DNA of 7,341 nucleotides, taken from Candidatus Omnitrophota bacterium. GTDB lineage: Bacteria > Omnitrophota > Koll11 > Zapsychrales > Aceulaceae. Below, piece after piece: positions 7,341 to 7,341 of this stretch. The translations under genes were made by a program, and so were the position numbers. The notes beneath the pieces were generated by a model, which was given only the letters and a program-made list of their open reading frames with translations, searched no databases and was not told where the DNA came from. The DNA is taken from the NCBI GenBank assembly GCA_029931885.1, contig JAOZRJ010000014.1, positions 6,626-13,966 on the forward strand. The letters are read 5' to 3'. The stretch's first letter is position 1, and each line of letters starts with the position of its first letter.

Positions 7341-7341
7341 T

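Overview
The whole window is the inside of one very large protein-coding gene on the + strand. Reading codons from base 3, the frame has no stop through base 7340, which is 2446 codons, and neither the true start nor the true stop is in the window. The other frames hold only short open stretches. There are no intergenic gaps, RNA genes, CRISPR arrays, insertion sequences or convincing promoters or terminators. Residue numbers below count from base 3 as residue 1 (residue n starts at base 3n); they are window numbers, not native ones.

The protein is a chain of unrelated enzyme-like modules. In order they are: (1) an N-terminal stretch I do not recognise, residues 1-283; (2) a protein-kinase-fold domain of the HipA / PI3-PI4-kinase / lipid-kinase-like kind, about 284-499; (3) a Lys/Glu/Ser-rich linker, 500-551; (4) a stretch of about 530 residues I do not recognise, 552-1083; (5) a dGTP triphosphohydrolase (Dgt/SAMHD1-like) HD domain with its metal ligands intact, 1084-1445; (6) a disordered-looking linker ending in a Pro/Lys/Ser-rich repeat unit, 1446-1576; (7) a helical module, 1577-1750; (8) a class II nucleotidyltransferase head of the CCA-adding enzyme / bacterial poly(A) polymerase family, 1751-2013; (9) a helical module, 2014-2259; (10) a ParB/sulfiredoxin-like domain, 2260-2366; (11) a second copy of the same linker repeat unit, 2390-2421, running off the window end. 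The two linker units are 77/96 identical in DNA by hand count and bracket modules 7-10. This suggests the gene grew by shuffling or duplicating linker-bounded cassettes.

Organism: AT-rich, intron-free and with standard-code reading, it looks bacterial. A multi-kilobase patchwork gene with Pro/Ser-rich linkers makes me think first of Omnitrophota (formerly OP3), where giant genes are known, but this is a guess from gene style; no marker gene is present. An intracellular or predatory bacterium with large multidomain effectors is the main alternative.

How the parts could work together: three of the four recognised modules (dNTP hydrolase, nucleotidyltransferase, ParB-like fold) act on nucleotides or nucleic acids in known relatives, and the kinase fold could phosphorylate or AMPylate a partner. 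A multifunctional effector or a polyprotein that attacks or manages nucleotide pools and RNA is a reasonable hypothesis, but nothing in the window proves the activity, the target, or whether the chain is cut.
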